From Epiperipatus broadwayi (Eukaryota; Onychophora; Udeonychophora; Euonychophora; Peripatidae), in the NCBI GenBank assembly GCA_028023455.1, contig JAQFVV010012534.1, positions 2,774,558 to 2,838,557 of the forward strand: DNA of 64,000 bases, in the 5' to 3' direction. Each line of letters begins with the position of its first letter. Position 1 is the first letter of the stretch. The translations under genes were made by a program, and so were the position numbers. Under the pieces are notes generated by a model. It had not been told where the DNA came from, ran no database searches, and worked only from the letters and a program-made list of their open reading frames with translations. Below, in pieces: positions 63,216-64,000 of this stretch.

Positions 63216-63670
63216 ATGCCTCAATCCTCCATGAAGTTTATTTTTAAGCTGATAAATGGAATCCTGCCGACTACCTCCTACCTTAATAAAAGGCTGGGGA
63301 TGGAGTTGGATGATGTGTGTATCTTTTGTAAGAAGAGAAAAGAAACATTTACGCACCTGCTAGAGGAATGCCAGGCATTCAGGGATATGAGATCACAAGT
63401 CTTTCATATGCCAATAATAGACCCAAAGGATCTGATAAAAAATATGTGATTAGGTTTAATCCGCATAATGCAATGGTTACAATCCATGCATTAAAAACAA
63501 TATGGCTAATTAGATGTTCTTTGGTATTTGACAATAAAAAATTCAACTGGCTGAGAAAGTTGGAGAGAGATTGGAGTGATTACTTTAACCTATGTTTACA
63601 ATATTGGCCAAAGAATACTGTAGAATCAGAGTGGGGAGGGTCTGCTCTATCCACATGTGAAATATGGTAG
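63216..63670 (+). CDS. LINE ORF2, C-terminal CCHC region
   Basis: From 63216 the frame gives LINGILPTTSYLNKRLG, then CIFCKKRKETFTHLLEEC, a C-x2-C-x8-H-x4-C motif like the Cys-rich C-terminus of L1-type ORF2 thought to bind nucleic acid. The frame breaks at an A6 run (63437-63442) and continues in the next frame (AMVTIHALKTIWLIRCSLVF, KLERDWSDYFNL) to TAG at 63668-63670, which is the likely true end of ORF2. Confidence 0.78.
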
Positions 63671-63862
63671 GTAAACATCATTTCCAGTCTAAGAATGTAT
63701 TAGTAAGGTAATGAACGACAACATGTAAATCACTGAGGAAAATACCCTGAGTATTATGACAGTAGTTGAAGAAATGTTGTTAGAGGAACTTAAATAACCT
63801 TTGTAATTATGTAAATATTTTTGGTTTAATAAAGAGTATTACTTTAAATAATAAAAAAAAAA
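63671..63862 (+). other. LINE 3' UTR and A-rich tail
   Basis: Ends TTTAATAAAG, a polyadenylation-type signal at about 63828, then TAATAAAAAAAAAAA before the target-site duplication. A short poly(A) agrees with an L1/Tx1-type element. Confidence 0.8.
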
Positions 63863-63875
63863 ATCAAATATAAAC
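63863..63875. repeat. Right target-site duplication of the LINE
   Basis: ATCAAATATAAAC, identical to 58511-58523; the first A could also belong to the poly(A) tail. The remaining 125 bases to the window end hold nothing recognisable. Confidence 0.9.
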
Positions 63876-64000
63876 TATACTACCTGAGTTTCCACCAGAG
63901 TTATATAGTCTTATCTGGCACATTTATTACTCTAATAATTCATTTAACATATTAAATAAAACATAAAATAAGTAACGCACTGATCATATAAAATTTATAT

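Larger units (their letters stand above)
58524..63862 (+). mobile_element. L1/Tx1-type LINE, full length, nearly intact
   Basis: A 5.34-kb non-LTR retrotransposon bounded by a perfect 13-bp target-site duplication. Order: a short 5' UTR starting GGATTTGTCACTTCCGG, ORF1 with zinc knuckles, ORF2 with endonuclease, RT and a C-terminal CCHC motif, 3' UTR with AATAAA near 63829, and a short A-rich tail. The duplication and tail show target-primed insertion of a full-length copy. ORF2 style (GGDFN, FIDDI, KSAAWQLATG, FLGLPL) places it in the L1/Tx1 group. Breaks are few and mostly at simple-sequence runs, so it is young or partly mis-assembled. Confidence 0.93.

Overview
The window is strongly A+T-rich (roughly three quarters by eye), eukaryotic and almost wholly non-genic. 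No host gene, rRNA, CRISPR array or prokaryotic feature could be supported. The mix of Ty3/gypsy, Penelope-like, RTE and L1/Tx1-type elements points to an invertebrate animal, plausibly an arthropod, but the sequence does not fix the taxon.

Layout. (1) 1-4649: 3' part of a recognisable Ty3/gypsy element (RT, RNase H, integrase), then a probable long 3' LTR. Its reading frame shifts mostly at short homopolymers. (2) 4851-9380: a patchwork of repeats: a foldback with ~250-bp arms, a decayed Penelope-like element on the minus strand with RT (YVDD) and GIY-YIG parts, a second hairpin element, two tandem duplications and three copies of a ~145-bp dispersed repeat. (3) 9380-23910: AT-rich DNA with a 5'-truncated RTE 3' end, two tandem arrays, a possible tRNA-derived SINE scrap and small inverted repeats. 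(4) 23911-29307: an old LTR retrotransposon with both LTRs still alignable; gag, protease, RT, RNase H and integrase are riddled with stops. (5) 29308-37500: extremely AT-rich, nothing assignable. (6) 37829-40782: a decayed RTE-type LINE (endonuclease plus RT) with a 121-bp internal duplication and a (GAT)n tail. (7) 42700-44780: minus-strand remnant of a gag-like coiled-coil protein. (8) 50590-52870: a second Penelope-like RT relic between related repeats. (9) 53868-54225: another foldback. (10) 56118-57273: relic of the C-terminal part of a KRBA2-like integrase protein, perhaps within a short terminal-inverted-repeat element. (11) 58524-63862: a nearly intact L1/Tx1-type LINE with a perfect 13-bp target-site duplication.

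The genes seen belong to elements, not to one pathway. The two youngest elements (1-4649 and 58524-63862) are broken mainly at homopolymer or dinucleotide runs, so some breaks could be assembly errors. I found no new molecular system. The most unusual items are the KRBA2-like relic with candidate terminal repeats, the Penelope relic keeping both RT and GIY-YIG, the LINE whose two ORFs are separated by one in-frame TGA, and the foldback families.
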